Shown: positions 6,785 to 14,884, counted from the first letter of the stretch. The stretch is 17,927 nucleotides of DNA from an uncultured Methanomassiliicoccales archaeon (GCA_934234005.1 CAKQHC010000021.1:1-17927); one strand, 5' to 3'. Made by a program: numbers and translations. Notes: generated by a model from the letters alone, not told the origin.

Positions 6785-7810
6785 ATGGAAAGGATTCTGT
6801 TCCCGTTTGTGTCGATTGTCGGCCAGGAAGATATGAAAAAAGCCCTGTTGTTGAATATTGTTGATCCCGGGATTGGCGGGGTACTCATCAAAGGAGAGAA
6901 AGGAACCGCAAAATCCACAGCAGTCAGATCTCTCAACCGTATCCTCCCCTTCAGAACCGTGGTTTCTGGTTGCAGGTTCGGATGCGACCCGTCAAGAAAG
7001 GACAGATTGTGCCCCGAGTGTCTGGCCAGGTTGGAGTCCGGCGAAGAATTGGTTCCCGTTACGGCACCTACCAAAGTCGTGGAACTTCCGTTAAGTTCGA
7101 CAGAAGACCGTGTAGCGGGAACATTGGATATCGAACACGTGCTGAAAACCGGCGAGAAAAAATTCGAACCCGGGATACTCGCACAGGCGAACGGAAATCT
7201 GCTGTATATAGACGAAGTGAACCTTCTGGACGATCATATTGTCGATCTGATGCTCGATTCAGCAGCCATGGGAGTAAACTATGTAGAAAGAGAAGGCGTA
7301 TCATTCAGCCATCCGTCCAGATTTGTTCTTGTCGGAACCATGAATCCCGAAGAAGGAGAACTGAGGCCGCAGCTTCTGGACAGATTCGGTTTGTCCGTTG
7401 ATGTAAAAGGAGACAAAGACGTTGCCCAGCGCATGGAAGTCGTCCGTAGAAGGATTGCTTTCGATACGGATCCGGAAGCGTACGATGCATCCGTTTCCAA
7501 AGATTCCGATGCCGTTCGTGCCAGATTGGATGACGCGCGCAAATTGTTGCCGTCCGTAAAATCGGACGATTCTATCCTGGAGGCAATCGTTGCGGTTACA
7601 ACCAATTTCGGAATCGACGGATACCGTGCCGACATAACCATGATGAAAGCTGCCAGAGCGAATGCCGCATACGAGGGAAGGACATCGGTCAGCAAAGACG
7701 ACATACGTGCCGTGGCATCTTTGGTGCTGTCCCACCGTATGAGAAGAAGACCGTTCGAGGAAGAAGCGTTCGATATGGCGGAGCTTGACAGATGTCTTCA
7801 GCAGATTTGA
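6785..7810 (+). CDS. chlI: Chelatase AAA+ subunit ChlI/BchI-like
   Basis: A 341-residue AAA+ ATPase of the magnesium/cobalt chelatase I-subunit family, which forms a ring with the D subunit and powers metal insertion by the large subunit. Visible features are FPFVSIVGQEDMK at the start, Walker A GEKGTAKS (37-44), a four-cysteine cluster (C63, C67, C76, C79) probably binding zinc, Walker B LLYIDEVN (D143, E144), and GTMNPEEGELRPQLLDRFG with the sensor and arginine-finger region. I chose ATG 6785 over TTG 6773; the family normally starts with this short lead. It overlaps chlD by 19 bases. The symbol names the family; the metal is not known to be magnesium. Confidence 0.9.
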   Translation: MERILFPFVSIVGQEDMKKALLLNIVDPGIGGVLIKGEKGTAKSTAVRSLNRILPFRTVVSGCRFGCDPSRKDRLCPECLARLESGEELVPVTAPTKVVELPLSSTEDRVAGTLDIEHVLKTGEKKFEPGILAQANGNLLYIDEVNLLDDHIVDLMLDSAAMGVNYVEREGVSFSHPSRFVLVGTMNPEEGELRPQLLDRFGLSVDVKGDKDVAQRMEVVRRRIAFDTDPEAYDASVSKDSDAVRARLDDARKLLPSVKSDDSILEAIVAVTTNFGIDGYRADITMMKAARANAAYEGRTSVSKDDIRAVASLVLSHRMRRRPFEEEAFDMAELDRCLQQI

Positions 7811-9717
7811 TAAGATTTCCCTTTTCGGCCGTTTACGGCATGGATGATGCCAAAAGGGCTCTGTTGTGTGCTTTGGTAAACGATCACATACACACAGTGC
7901 TGATAAGAGGGGACTCCGGAACCGCAAAAACCGTTCTGGCCAGAAGCATAGGCGATCTGACGGACAGAAATGTTGTGAATATTCCGGTAAACGTATCCGA
8001 AGACCAACTGTTCGGCGGAATGGACATCGAGGCAACAATCCGCGAAGGCCATCCCATGGTGAGGAAAGGCCTTTTGAATTCCTCCGGAAGATCTATAGTT
8101 TACATAGACGACGTCAATCTGATGGATCAGCGTATCCTGATACAGCTCTTGGACAGCATCCTGTCCGGATGCGTTGTTCTGGAAAGAGAAGGCATATCTG
8201 CGGAATACAGACCGGATGCGATACTTGTGGCTACTATGAATCCTTCGGATTCCGATTTAAGCTCTCATGTTCTGGACCGCTTTGATTTGTGCGCATATGT
8301 GTCCCAGTCTGATGACGGCAGAATGGAGATTTTACGCAGGAACGAACTGTTTTATGCAAATCCGTCGGAGTATGCGGAATCGTATGCCGAAGAGCAGAAC
8401 ACAATCAGAACCAACATAGAAAAGGCAAGAAAGATAATGCCGTTCGTATCCGTTTCGGATGAACTTCTGGCCGTTGCCGCCGAACTGTCCCTGCGTGTGT
8501 CGGCAGACGGTATGCGCGGAGATCTGGCTCTTATAAATGCCGCATATTCTTTGGCATCTCTTAACGGCAGGGACGAAGTTACGCGTAAGGACATCGAGGA
8601 AGCTGCGATGATTGCCTTGGCACACCGCAGGAATTATTCCCAGGATCCGCAGGATGATCAGAATCGGCAGGAAAATCAGAATCCGCAGGATAACGATGCC
8701 GACGACAACAGTTCCGATGACAACCGCAACGACAGTCCCGACGATGGTAACCGCAACGATAACGGCAGCAATCCCGACGACCGCGGAAACGACGGTAATT
8801 CTTGTGATAATCCCGAAGACAACAGTTCGGAAGACAACCTGCAGGATTTCTCCCAAATGCTGGAAGATATGATGTTCGAAATCGGAGAGCAGTTCCGCGT
8901 CATAGACTATCTTGACGGAGACAAGAAAAGAATACGGAGAACGGCAAGCCGTATGGGTCGCAGAGCCATGGTCGAAAGCATGGATTCCACCGGACGTTAT
9001 GCAAGGTCCAGAATTCCAGACGGATACGTAAAGGACATAGCATTCGATGCCACGGTGAGGGCAGCCGCACCTTATCAGAAAATCCGCGACCATTCCAACA
9101 TGTCAATAGCCATAGAGAAACAGGACATAAGGCAGAAGGTACGTGAGAGACGTTCCGGATGCACGATTCTGTTTTTGGTGGATGCCAGCGGATCGCTGGG
9201 CGTGAGGAAGCGCATGTCTGCGGTTAAGGGGGCGGTTCTTTCTATGCTGAAAGACAGTTACGTCAAGAGGGACCGCATAGGCATGATGGCATTCAGGCGT
9301 GATTCCGCCGAATTGGTTCTGCCGCCTACCAAATCCGTCGAATACAGCTATCACAAATTGGAGGAACTTCCGACAGGCGGAAAGACGCCGTTGGGGGAAG
9401 CATTGGTAACCGTTTCGGAGTACATGACCTCATATGTACGTTCGCACAAGGGCGAAATGTGTTATGTCGTCCTGATAACCGACGGAAGGGCGAACGTACC
9501 GGTGAGCCAGGGTGCCGATGCAAACGAGGAAGCCGAAAAGATTGCGTCGGATATTTCGGTACCCCAACTCGGTTGGATAGTAATCGATGCCAGCGCCGGA
9601 TACATAAGATTCGACAATGCCCGGCGTCTGGCAGAAAAATTAGAAGGAACATATCTGAGACTGGAGGATCTCAATGCGGACAGATTGGCTGAGACTGTAA
9701 GGGCTGCGATCCGCTGA
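7792..9717 (+). CDS. chlD: Chelatase D subunit (AAA+ plus VWA), ChlD/BchD-like
   Basis: A 641-residue protein that couples the ChlI ring to the CobN-type large subunit. Residues 1-280 form an AAA+ domain with an intact Walker A GDSGTAKT (40-47) and Walker B SIVYIDDVN, although in many D subunits these are degenerate. Residues 281-350 are a low-complexity linker made mostly of Asn, Asp, Gln, Ser and Pro. The C-terminal VWA domain keeps the metal-ion-dependent adhesion site: DASGS (464-468), T532 in TGGKTP and D564 in ITDGRAN. The start overlaps chlI by 19 bases, so translation is probably coupled. The 3' end overlaps the convergent ferredoxin gene by 47 bases. Confidence 0.9.
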   Translation: MSSADLIRFPFSAVYGMDDAKRALLCALVNDHIHTVLIRGDSGTAKTVLARSIGDLTDRNVVNIPVNVSEDQLFGGMDIEATIREGHPMVRKGLLNSSGRSIVYIDDVNLMDQRILIQLLDSILSGCVVLEREGISAEYRPDAILVATMNPSDSDLSSHVLDRFDLCAYVSQSDDGRMEILRRNELFYANPSEYAESYAEEQNTIRTNIEKARKIMPFVSVSDELLAVAAELSLRVSADGMRGDLALINAAYSLASLNGRDEVTRKDIEEAAMIALAHRRNYSQDPQDDQNRQENQNPQDNDADDNSSDDNRNDSPDDGNRNDNGSNPDDRGNDGNSCDNPEDNSSEDNLQDFSQMLEDMMFEIGEQFRVIDYLDGDKKRIRRTASRMGRRAMVESMDSTGRYARSRIPDGYVKDIAFDATVRAAAPYQKIRDHSNMSIAIEKQDIRQKVRERRSGCTILFLVDASGSLGVRKRMSAVKGAVLSMLKDSYVKRDRIGMMAFRRDSAELVLPPTKSVEYSYHKLEELPTGGKTPLGEALVTVSEYMTSYVRSHKGEMCYVVLITDGRANVPVSQGADANEEAEKIASDISVPQLGWIVIDASAGYIRFDNARRLAEKLEGTYLRLEDLNADRLAETVRAAIR

Positions 9718-10306
9718 CGGCCGTTGCCGGTTGGACAAGTTTCCCGTCGCGGGACAGAATCGTCTCCTTTACGGCAATCTTCCTGTTGCATCTTTCCGCT
9801 GCTTTCAGAACCATTGATACCAAGGGACGGCAGCAGGGAACTTCCATTCTGACGATTTCCACGTCGTTTACGTCCGAACTGTCGAGTATCTGGAAGATTT
9901 TGTCGAAGCGGTCCGCGGGATCGAGTTTCGGACATCCGATAATCAAACCTCTTCCCCTGACGAATTTTCTTTTGAAATCATCAGTCACGAATGCGGAGCA
10001 GTCTGCGGCTACAACCAACGCGTCCCTGAAACTGCCCGACATCGGCGATACCAACGCAGTCTGTATGGGCCACTGATATTCGGGTACGGCCATCAATCCG
10101 TCCGAACGTTTTGTATTATCTTCGGTGAATGTTATGGCATCCATCGGACAGGCCGGAAGACAGTCTCCGATTCCGTCGCAAAGATTTCCGTCTACCAGCG
10201 ATGCTTTTCCGTCTATCATTGCAATGGCGCCTTCGTGACACGCGTTAACGCAAAGTCCGCATCCGTTGCATTTCTGTTTGTCGATGACGATTTTCCTTGC
10301 AATCAT
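9671..10306 (-). CDS. Two-cluster 4Fe-4S ferredoxin-like protein
   Basis: A 211-residue soluble protein. The N-terminus is a dicluster ferredoxin: CNGCGLCVNAC (C13, C16, C19, C23), then CDGIGDCLPACP (C43, C49, C53), in which the usual second cysteine is absent. The remaining 140 residues contain further cysteines (VVAADCSAF, IIGCPKLDP, VPCCRPL) that could complete or add a cluster. Proteins of this build occur in methanogens and other anaerobes as electron carriers; the partner is unknown. It could serve the nearby nitrogenase-like protein or the tetrapyrrole pathway (inference). It is divergent from ATPase 2 with 94 bases between starts, and its end overlaps chlD. Confidence 0.8.
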   Translation of the reverse strand: MIARKIVIDKQKCNGCGLCVNACHEGAIAMIDGKASLVDGNLCDGIGDCLPACPMDAITFTEDNTKRSDGLMAVPEYQWPIQTALVSPMSGSFRDALVVAADCSAFVTDDFKRKFVRGRGLIIGCPKLDPADRFDKIFQILDSSDVNDVEIVRMEVPCCRPLVSMVLKAAERCNRKIAVKETILSRDGKLVQPATAVSGSQPLQSQPICPH

Positions 10307-10349
10307 ATCATAACATCCGCAAGCATGTTTTCAATGTTGCGTCGGAGTG

Positions 10350-10389
10350 CATAAAAGATATATGTTCTATTGGATATTCCATCCATCAG
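10350..10389 (+). promoter_or_regulatory. Promoter/operator of ATPase 2
   Basis: A TATA element (AAAGATATATG, about 10354-10364) is followed after five or six bases by TTGGATATTCCATCCAT (10370-10386). It fits TTGGAT-N5-ATCCAA with a single end mismatch, and 15 of 20 positions agree with the + strand of the binding protein 1 site. AGGAG at 10388-10392 is the ribosome binding site. The same stretch may also serve the divergent ferredoxin gene, because the TATA region reads AT-rich both ways. Confidence 0.55.
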
Positions 10390-10400
10390 GAGTCTTTTCA

Positions 10401-11213
10401 ATGGAGATCAGGATTAAGGACATGCAGTTCGGTTATTCGGGCGTACCTGTTTTGGACGGCGTATGTCTCGACATCGACAAGGCACAGTTTGTGTCGATAT
10501 TGGGGCCGAACGGCGTGGGCAAATCCACTCTGATTCATTGTATAAACAAAATTCTCCAACCGACCGGAGGGACGGTAATGCTGGACGGTACGGACGTTTC
10601 CGAATACTCCCTCAAAGAAATGGCCAAACGCGTGGGATACGTACCGTATACGTCGTCGGATACGTTTCCGCTCAGCGTGGTGGATGCCGTTCTTCTCGGA
10701 AGGCACCCGCATGCCGGATGGAAAACCAGCGACGAGGATCTCGACATAGTCTTCGAAACCCTGAATCAATTGGGTATAGAGGATTTGGCAATGCGTCCGT
10801 TTAACGAACTGTCCGCGGGCCAGCACCAGAAAGTTATGTTGGCCAGGGGACTGGTCCAAAGACCGGAGGTTCTTTTGTTGGACGAACCGACTTCCAATCT
10901 GGACATAAAACACCAGCTGGGTATTGCCAGATTATTGAGAAAACTTTCCCGCGAGAAGGATATCATGGTTATAATGATCAGCCATGACATCAATATTGCA
11001 GCAAAATATTCCGACCACATTATAATGATGCACAACGGAGGAATTTTTGCCGTTGGTACGCCGCAGGAAGTTCTGACGGTGGAAAATATCCGCACGGTGT
11101 ATGAAGTCGATTGTACCATCGTCGACGATGCCGGCTGTCCGCATCTGATTCTGCATGATGATTCGGAGAGATCTTCCGCCCCGGAAGGTGCAGTCTGTGT
11201 AATGTCTGTGTGA
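10401..11213 (+). CDS. FecE/BtuD-type ABC importer ATPase, set 2
   Basis: A 270-residue nucleotide-binding subunit, a close paralogue of the 5543-6328 product along its whole length. Motifs are Walker A GPNGVGKS (35-42), Tyr83 in the Q-loop (GYVPYTSSD), signature LSAGQHQKVMLARGL, Walker B VLLLDEPTSNLD and H-loop MISHDINIA. ATG 10401 follows AGGAG by eight bases; the longer upstream frame would include the operator and is not used. About 75 bases separate it from the set 2 binding protein gene, which has its own promoter. It should power the permeases at 12704-14853. Confidence 0.92.
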   Translation: MEIRIKDMQFGYSGVPVLDGVCLDIDKAQFVSILGPNGVGKSTLIHCINKILQPTGGTVMLDGTDVSEYSLKEMAKRVGYVPYTSSDTFPLSVVDAVLLGRHPHAGWKTSDEDLDIVFETLNQLGIEDLAMRPFNELSAGQHQKVMLARGLVQRPEVLLLDEPTSNLDIKHQLGIARLLRKLSREKDIMVIMISHDINIAAKYSDHIIMMHNGGIFAVGTPQEVLTVENIRTVYEVDCTIVDDAGCPHLILHDDSERSSAPEGAVCVMSV

Positions 11214-11222
11214 TTAACACCT

Positions 11223-11278
11223 GTTTATATCATCCATCATTTATCTTATATAGATTGGTTGGTTTATCCAGCCAACAG
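11223..11278 (+). promoter_or_regulatory. Promoter/operator of binding protein 2
   Basis: TATA element CTTATATAG (11245-11253), with a second candidate TTTATATC at 11224-11231. Five bases after the nearer TATA comes TTGGTTTATCCAGCCAA (11259-11275). Read on the + strand, 17 of 20 positions over 11259-11278 agree with the binding protein 1 operator (5476-5495). The repressor-like placement over the start is the same as in set 1, but here I see only one full copy. Confidence 0.6.
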
Positions 11279-11289
11279 ACGTGGTATAC

Positions 11290-12654
11290 ATGGCATTAGG
11301 TAAAACTGTGTACGTTGTATTCGTCGTTGCAATCCTTGTTGTGGCCGCCGGCGCAGCCGTAGTGGTTAAGAACAACAGCGATGACAGAGGTGAGAACGAG
11401 CTTAAAGCATATGCTAATGCAGTTCTCAAAGTCAGTGGTAACATCGACGAAGACAGAGACATCGATCAAGATGATGTGAGGATTATTGAAAGATTGATTG
11501 ATGAAAAGGCATCAGCTGTAGAATATCCTTTGGCTGATGCTAACAGAGACGGTAAGATTAATCAGGAAGACGTTGACATTGTTAAGAAGATTATTGATGG
11601 AGAATCCACCGAAATTTGGCATGTAAGTTATCATGATGTTAACGGGGATGGTGTTATGGACGAGGAACTTGTGAAAACCAAATTCCCCATCAAATCCGCA
11701 GTCATGACCGGTTCCACCAATTCTTTCCTTCTGATGACGATGTGCGGAATTGTCGAAGAAATTAAAGGAGCATCTTACGGTTCTGCAGATAAGGCTCTTT
11801 TTGGAAATACTTTCTTAGATATAAGCAAAGTCACCAAATTGACTGGAAGCAGTGCAACTGAAATGGATTACGAAGCCGGTGCATCCGGTGCATCACAGCT
11901 TGTTGCAGAAAAGAATGTTACTGCACTTATCACAGATTGGAATCAAACATACATTCCTAATTACAAAGATTTCGAAGACGCAGGCGTAGATGTTGTTCGT
12001 GTCGCCGCCGCTTCCACGGACAAAAAGGTGTGCGATCATTCCATTCTGCTTCTTGGTCTCCTGTTCCAAAAAGTTGACAGGACCAAACAATTGGCCACGC
12101 TTTATGACACGGTTTTCGATGAAATTGCTTTAAAAGCATCTGCAAAACCGGTAAAGGCAATTGCATCGTCTATGACAGGCTACGTTTCATCTGAAAGTTC
12201 CGATTATTTCCAGGTATTGAAGGCTGCAGGAGCATCTTTCGGTCTTGACGGATATAATTTTGGAGAAAAGACTTCTGTCAAAGCAGTTGATAACAAAGGA
12301 ATCTTCGACAAAGACACATATAATTTTGATTATATAATTCACATCAGAACAGGAGTTTCGTATGCAGATTATGATGCTGCAAAGATTTGGAAATCTTATA
12401 CTGATGCCTTTGCACTCTGGAATGACACCGAACACCAATATATCATCAGCGGAACCGTTCCGGTACCTGTGAGGATAGCTCTTGCAGCTTCGATTATCAA
12501 CGAGGATATAAGCGAAGACTGGGCTAATGAAATCCATCAGAAATTCCTGGATTCATTCCTTCAGAAATACAACTATGAAACTCATTCCTTCGAATCCTAT
12601 GGTTTCGATCTTAGTAAAATGAGTTTCTTGGTTCACCAGCCAGAAACAAGCTGA
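11290..12654 (+). CDS. Membrane-anchored dockerin-like/FecB-type substrate-binding protein, set 2
   Basis: A 454-residue paralogue of the set 1 binding protein, much more diverged than the two ATPases are. Residues 6-26 are a single hydrophobic anchor. The dockerin-like region has calcium-loop segments at 51-62 (N51, D53, D55, D57, D62) and 83-94 (D83, N85, D87, N91, D94), each followed by a helix, and a third DxNxDGxxxD loop at 116-124 that set 1 lacks. The binding lobes follow (GIVEEIKGASYGSADKA, then VTALITDWNQTYIPNY). I chose ATG 11290, with GTGGT just upstream, over the GTG at 11281. The differing lobes suggest the two systems may not share the same ligand (inference). Confidence 0.85.
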   Translation: MALGKTVYVVFVVAILVVAAGAAVVVKNNSDDRGENELKAYANAVLKVSGNIDEDRDIDQDDVRIIERLIDEKASAVEYPLADANRDGKINQEDVDIVKKIIDGESTEIWHVSYHDVNGDGVMDEELVKTKFPIKSAVMTGSTNSFLLMTMCGIVEEIKGASYGSADKALFGNTFLDISKVTKLTGSSATEMDYEAGASGASQLVAEKNVTALITDWNQTYIPNYKDFEDAGVDVVRVAAASTDKKVCDHSILLLGLLFQKVDRTKQLATLYDTVFDEIALKASAKPVKAIASSMTGYVSSESSDYFQVLKAAGASFGLDGYNFGEKTSVKAVDNKGIFDKDTYNFDYIIHIRTGVSYADYDAAKIWKSYTDAFALWNDTEHQYIISGTVPVPVRIALAASIINEDISEDWANEIHQKFLDSFLQKYNYETHSFESYGFDLSKMSFLVHQPETS

Positions 12655-12662
12655 TTAAACAT

Positions 12663-12681
12663 TCCGGGGTAAATCCCCGGA
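12663..12681 (+). other. Intercistronic hairpin after binding protein gene 2
   Basis: TCCGGGG (12663-12669) pairs with CCCCGGA (12675-12681) around a five-base TAAAT loop. It starts nine bases after the stop codon and lies before the first permease gene. Its stem sequence differs from the set 1 hairpin (3996-4014), but stem length, loop length, AT loop and position match, which points to structural conservation. Confidence 0.55.
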
Positions 12682-12703
12682 TTTAATATCAAAAGGTCGC
12701 TAC

Positions 12704-13789
12704 ATGACTGCAGATTGTGATACAGACGATTTTAAAAACACCTATCACAAAGATATTGTGAAGAAGGTATTGTTTGTAATATTTTTCATATCCTTAGCAA
12801 TAGGTTTGTTTTGGATTTCTCTTTGTATCGGTACCCGTGAATTGTCTGTTGAACGTGTATATTCATTACTTATTTCCCATTTATCCGGAGAGACATTCAT
12901 TCCTGGTACATTGGATTGGAATGATGACAGGATTATATGGGACTACAGAGTTCCGCGTGCTATTTTTGCCATCATTGCCGGAGCTTCTTTATCGGTTGCC
13001 GGAGCGGTTATGCAGAGTATAATGAAGAATCCGTTGGCCGATGCATATACCACAGGTGTTTCGTCGGGAGCATTGTTCGGTGTTGCGATTGCTATTGTAT
13101 TAGGATTTTCCATAGGATCCGGCGGAATAGATGGCATCGGAATAACCATTAATGCAGTGATTTTTTCTCTTCTGCCTATAATTGCCATAGTATTGATGGC
13201 ACCGATGTTTAACAAATCGCCGTCCACACTTATTCTCGGCGGAATAGCGGTGTCATATCTGTTTAATGCATTTACGTCTGTGTTGCTTGTATCGACAAGT
13301 GCGGAAAATCTGTCGTGGATATACAGTTGGCAGGTGGGTTCGTTTTCCGGTATCAAATGGGATGCGGTTCCGTCAGCTTTACTGTCTTTAATTGTAGGTA
13401 TGTTAATATTATGGCCGATATCCAATAAACTTAACTTAATGTCGTTGGCTGATAAGGATGCTAAGGCATTGGGGCTGGACAGTGAAAAATATCGTGTAAT
13501 CTGTTTGGTATTGATAGCATTGATGGTTTCTACTGTCATAAGTTTTGCAGGTATAATCGGATTTGTTGGATTAGTAATACCGCACATAGTCAGGATGGTT
13601 GTCGGAGCAGATAATAAATTTGTGATCCCCGGTTCAATGGCATTCGGTGCGTTCTTTTTGCTTGCATGCGACATAATTTCTCGTATGATTGATGTTTCTG
13701 CATCCGTACCTGTCGGTGTTGTTACATCGTTCATCGGAGCCCCGATTTTCATGTTAATGATTATAAGACAGAAAAAAGGAGTATGGTGA
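12704..13789 (+). CDS. FecCD/BtuC-type ABC importer permease, set 2, first subunit
   Basis: A 361-residue FecCD-family permease matching the set 1 first subunit in length, charged N-terminus and motifs: NPLADAYTTGVSSGALFG, GFVGLVIPHIVRMVVGADN and SVPVGVVTSFIGAPIF. About nine to ten membrane helices are expected. ATG 12704 follows AAAAGGT. It lies 49 bases after the binding protein gene and overlaps the next permease by seven bases (ATGGTGA at 13783-13789). It is the likely heterodimer partner of the following product. Confidence 0.9.
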   Translation: MTADCDTDDFKNTYHKDIVKKVLFVIFFISLAIGLFWISLCIGTRELSVERVYSLLISHLSGETFIPGTLDWNDDRIIWDYRVPRAIFAIIAGASLSVAGAVMQSIMKNPLADAYTTGVSSGALFGVAIAIVLGFSIGSGGIDGIGITINAVIFSLLPIIAIVLMAPMFNKSPSTLILGGIAVSYLFNAFTSVLLVSTSAENLSWIYSWQVGSFSGIKWDAVPSALLSLIVGMLILWPISNKLNLMSLADKDAKALGLDSEKYRVICLVLIALMVSTVISFAGIIGFVGLVIPHIVRMVVGADNKFVIPGSMAFGAFFLLACDIISRMIDVSASVPVGVVTSFIGAPIFMLMIIRQKKGVW

Positions 13790-14853
13790 CCGTGGTCTGT
13801 CCCGAAACAAAAACATATAGGGCAAAAGAGAGGCGTGCGTATCTCTATGTTGTCGCAATAATTTTTGCTATTGCAATTTTGTTCATATACTCCTTATCAA
13901 AAAGCAGTCTTCCCATGTCATTTATGGAAGCCTATCAGTCGTTGTATAACCGTATTGTCGGTATAGAGCCTGAAAGTTATCGGCAGTGGCTTGTTGATCA
14001 GGTTGTTTATAACGACAATCTTCCTCGTACGATAGTTGCGATTCTGGTAGGTATAATATTGGCAGTATCTGGTGCCGTTATGCAGACTTTGACCAGAAAT
14101 CCTTTGGCAGATCCATATACGATAGGAATCTCATCTGCAGCTTTATTCGGAGTGACATTATCGATCATCTGCGGAATAAGTATTATTCCAGGAAGCGGAG
14201 ATATTTCCATAATATCCAATGCATTTGTGATGGCATTAATACCATCCGCCACGATAATATTCCTGTCGTCTTTCAAAAAAATGAGTCCAACAATGATGAT
14301 TCTGATTGGTATAGGGCTCATGTATGTATTCTCGTCAATCAATATGTTTCTCAAGGTTAATGCAGATCCCGAGAAACTAGAAGAGGTGTATGAGTGGAGC
14401 ATAGGAACACTTTCAAACGCGGGATGGTCCGCCACGCTTCCGTTATTGTGTGCTTCCGTGGTGATTCTGGTGGCTATGCTAATTCTTTCCAACAGAATCA
14501 ACGTACTTTCCGCCGGAGACAATATGTCCGTGGCTCTCGGAGTCAATCCGCTGAAACTCCGCATAATATGTTTCCTGTTGGTTTCGGTTGCCGTAGCAGT
14601 GGCAGTCTGTTTCACCGGAACAATCGGTTTCGTCGGATTGGTCGGTCCGCATATTGCCCGTCTGTTTGTCGGAAGCAATATGAAACGTCTGATACCTGCA
14701 TCTGCTCTGATTGGTGCGCTGATGGTATTATGCGCCGATATCGGAGTGCGTATGATCCCGGGAGGATTGCCGGCAGGAGTAGTTACGGCTTTAATCGGAA
14801 GCCCCCTGTTCATATATTTCCTGTACAGGCAGAGAAAACAGGCAGCATTCTGA
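13783..14853 (+). CDS. FecCD/BtuC-type ABC importer permease, set 2, second subunit
   Basis: A 356-residue FecCD-family permease corresponding to the set 1 second subunit (1830-2891). Motifs are NPLADPYTIGISSAALFG, GFVGLVGPHIARLFVGSN followed by MKRLIP, and GGLPAGVVTALIGSPLF near the C-terminus. The start ATG overlaps the preceding stop and is preceded by AAAGGAG, a strong ribosome binding site. No exporter genes follow here, unlike in set 1; cobN starts 68 bases later. Confidence 0.9.
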   Translation: MVTVVCPETKTYRAKERRAYLYVVAIIFAIAILFIYSLSKSSLPMSFMEAYQSLYNRIVGIEPESYRQWLVDQVVYNDNLPRTIVAILVGIILAVSGAVMQTLTRNPLADPYTIGISSAALFGVTLSIICGISIIPGSGDISIISNAFVMALIPSATIIFLSSFKKMSPTMMILIGIGLMYVFSSINMFLKVNADPEKLEEVYEWSIGTLSNAGWSATLPLLCASVVILVAMLILSNRINVLSAGDNMSVALGVNPLKLRIICFLLVSVAVAVAVCFTGTIGFVGLVGPHIARLFVGSNMKRLIPASALIGALMVLCADIGVRMIPGGLPAGVVTALIGSPLFIYFLYRQRKQAAF

Positions 14854-14884
14854 AACACCATTAACAAAACATCTTTCCAAACCG

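Noticed and set aside
7301..8038. 245-codon - strand frame across the chlI/chlD junction
   Set aside because: It is antisense to two clear chelatase genes, has a Cys/Arg/Phe-rich translation without a recognisable fold, and has no promoter or ribosome binding site.
10347..10400. Upstream extension of ATPase 2 by 18 codons
   Set aside because: The extension would cover the TATA element and the operator, and ATG 10401 has AGGAG at proper distance and aligns with the start of the set 1 paralogue.
12943..13752. Long - strand open frame opposite the set 2 permease (also 14007-14867)
   Set aside because: These are mirror frames of FecCD permease genes with strong family motifs. The translations (Asn/Thr/Pro/Ile-rich) show no domain, and similar shadows lie opposite the set 1 permeases.
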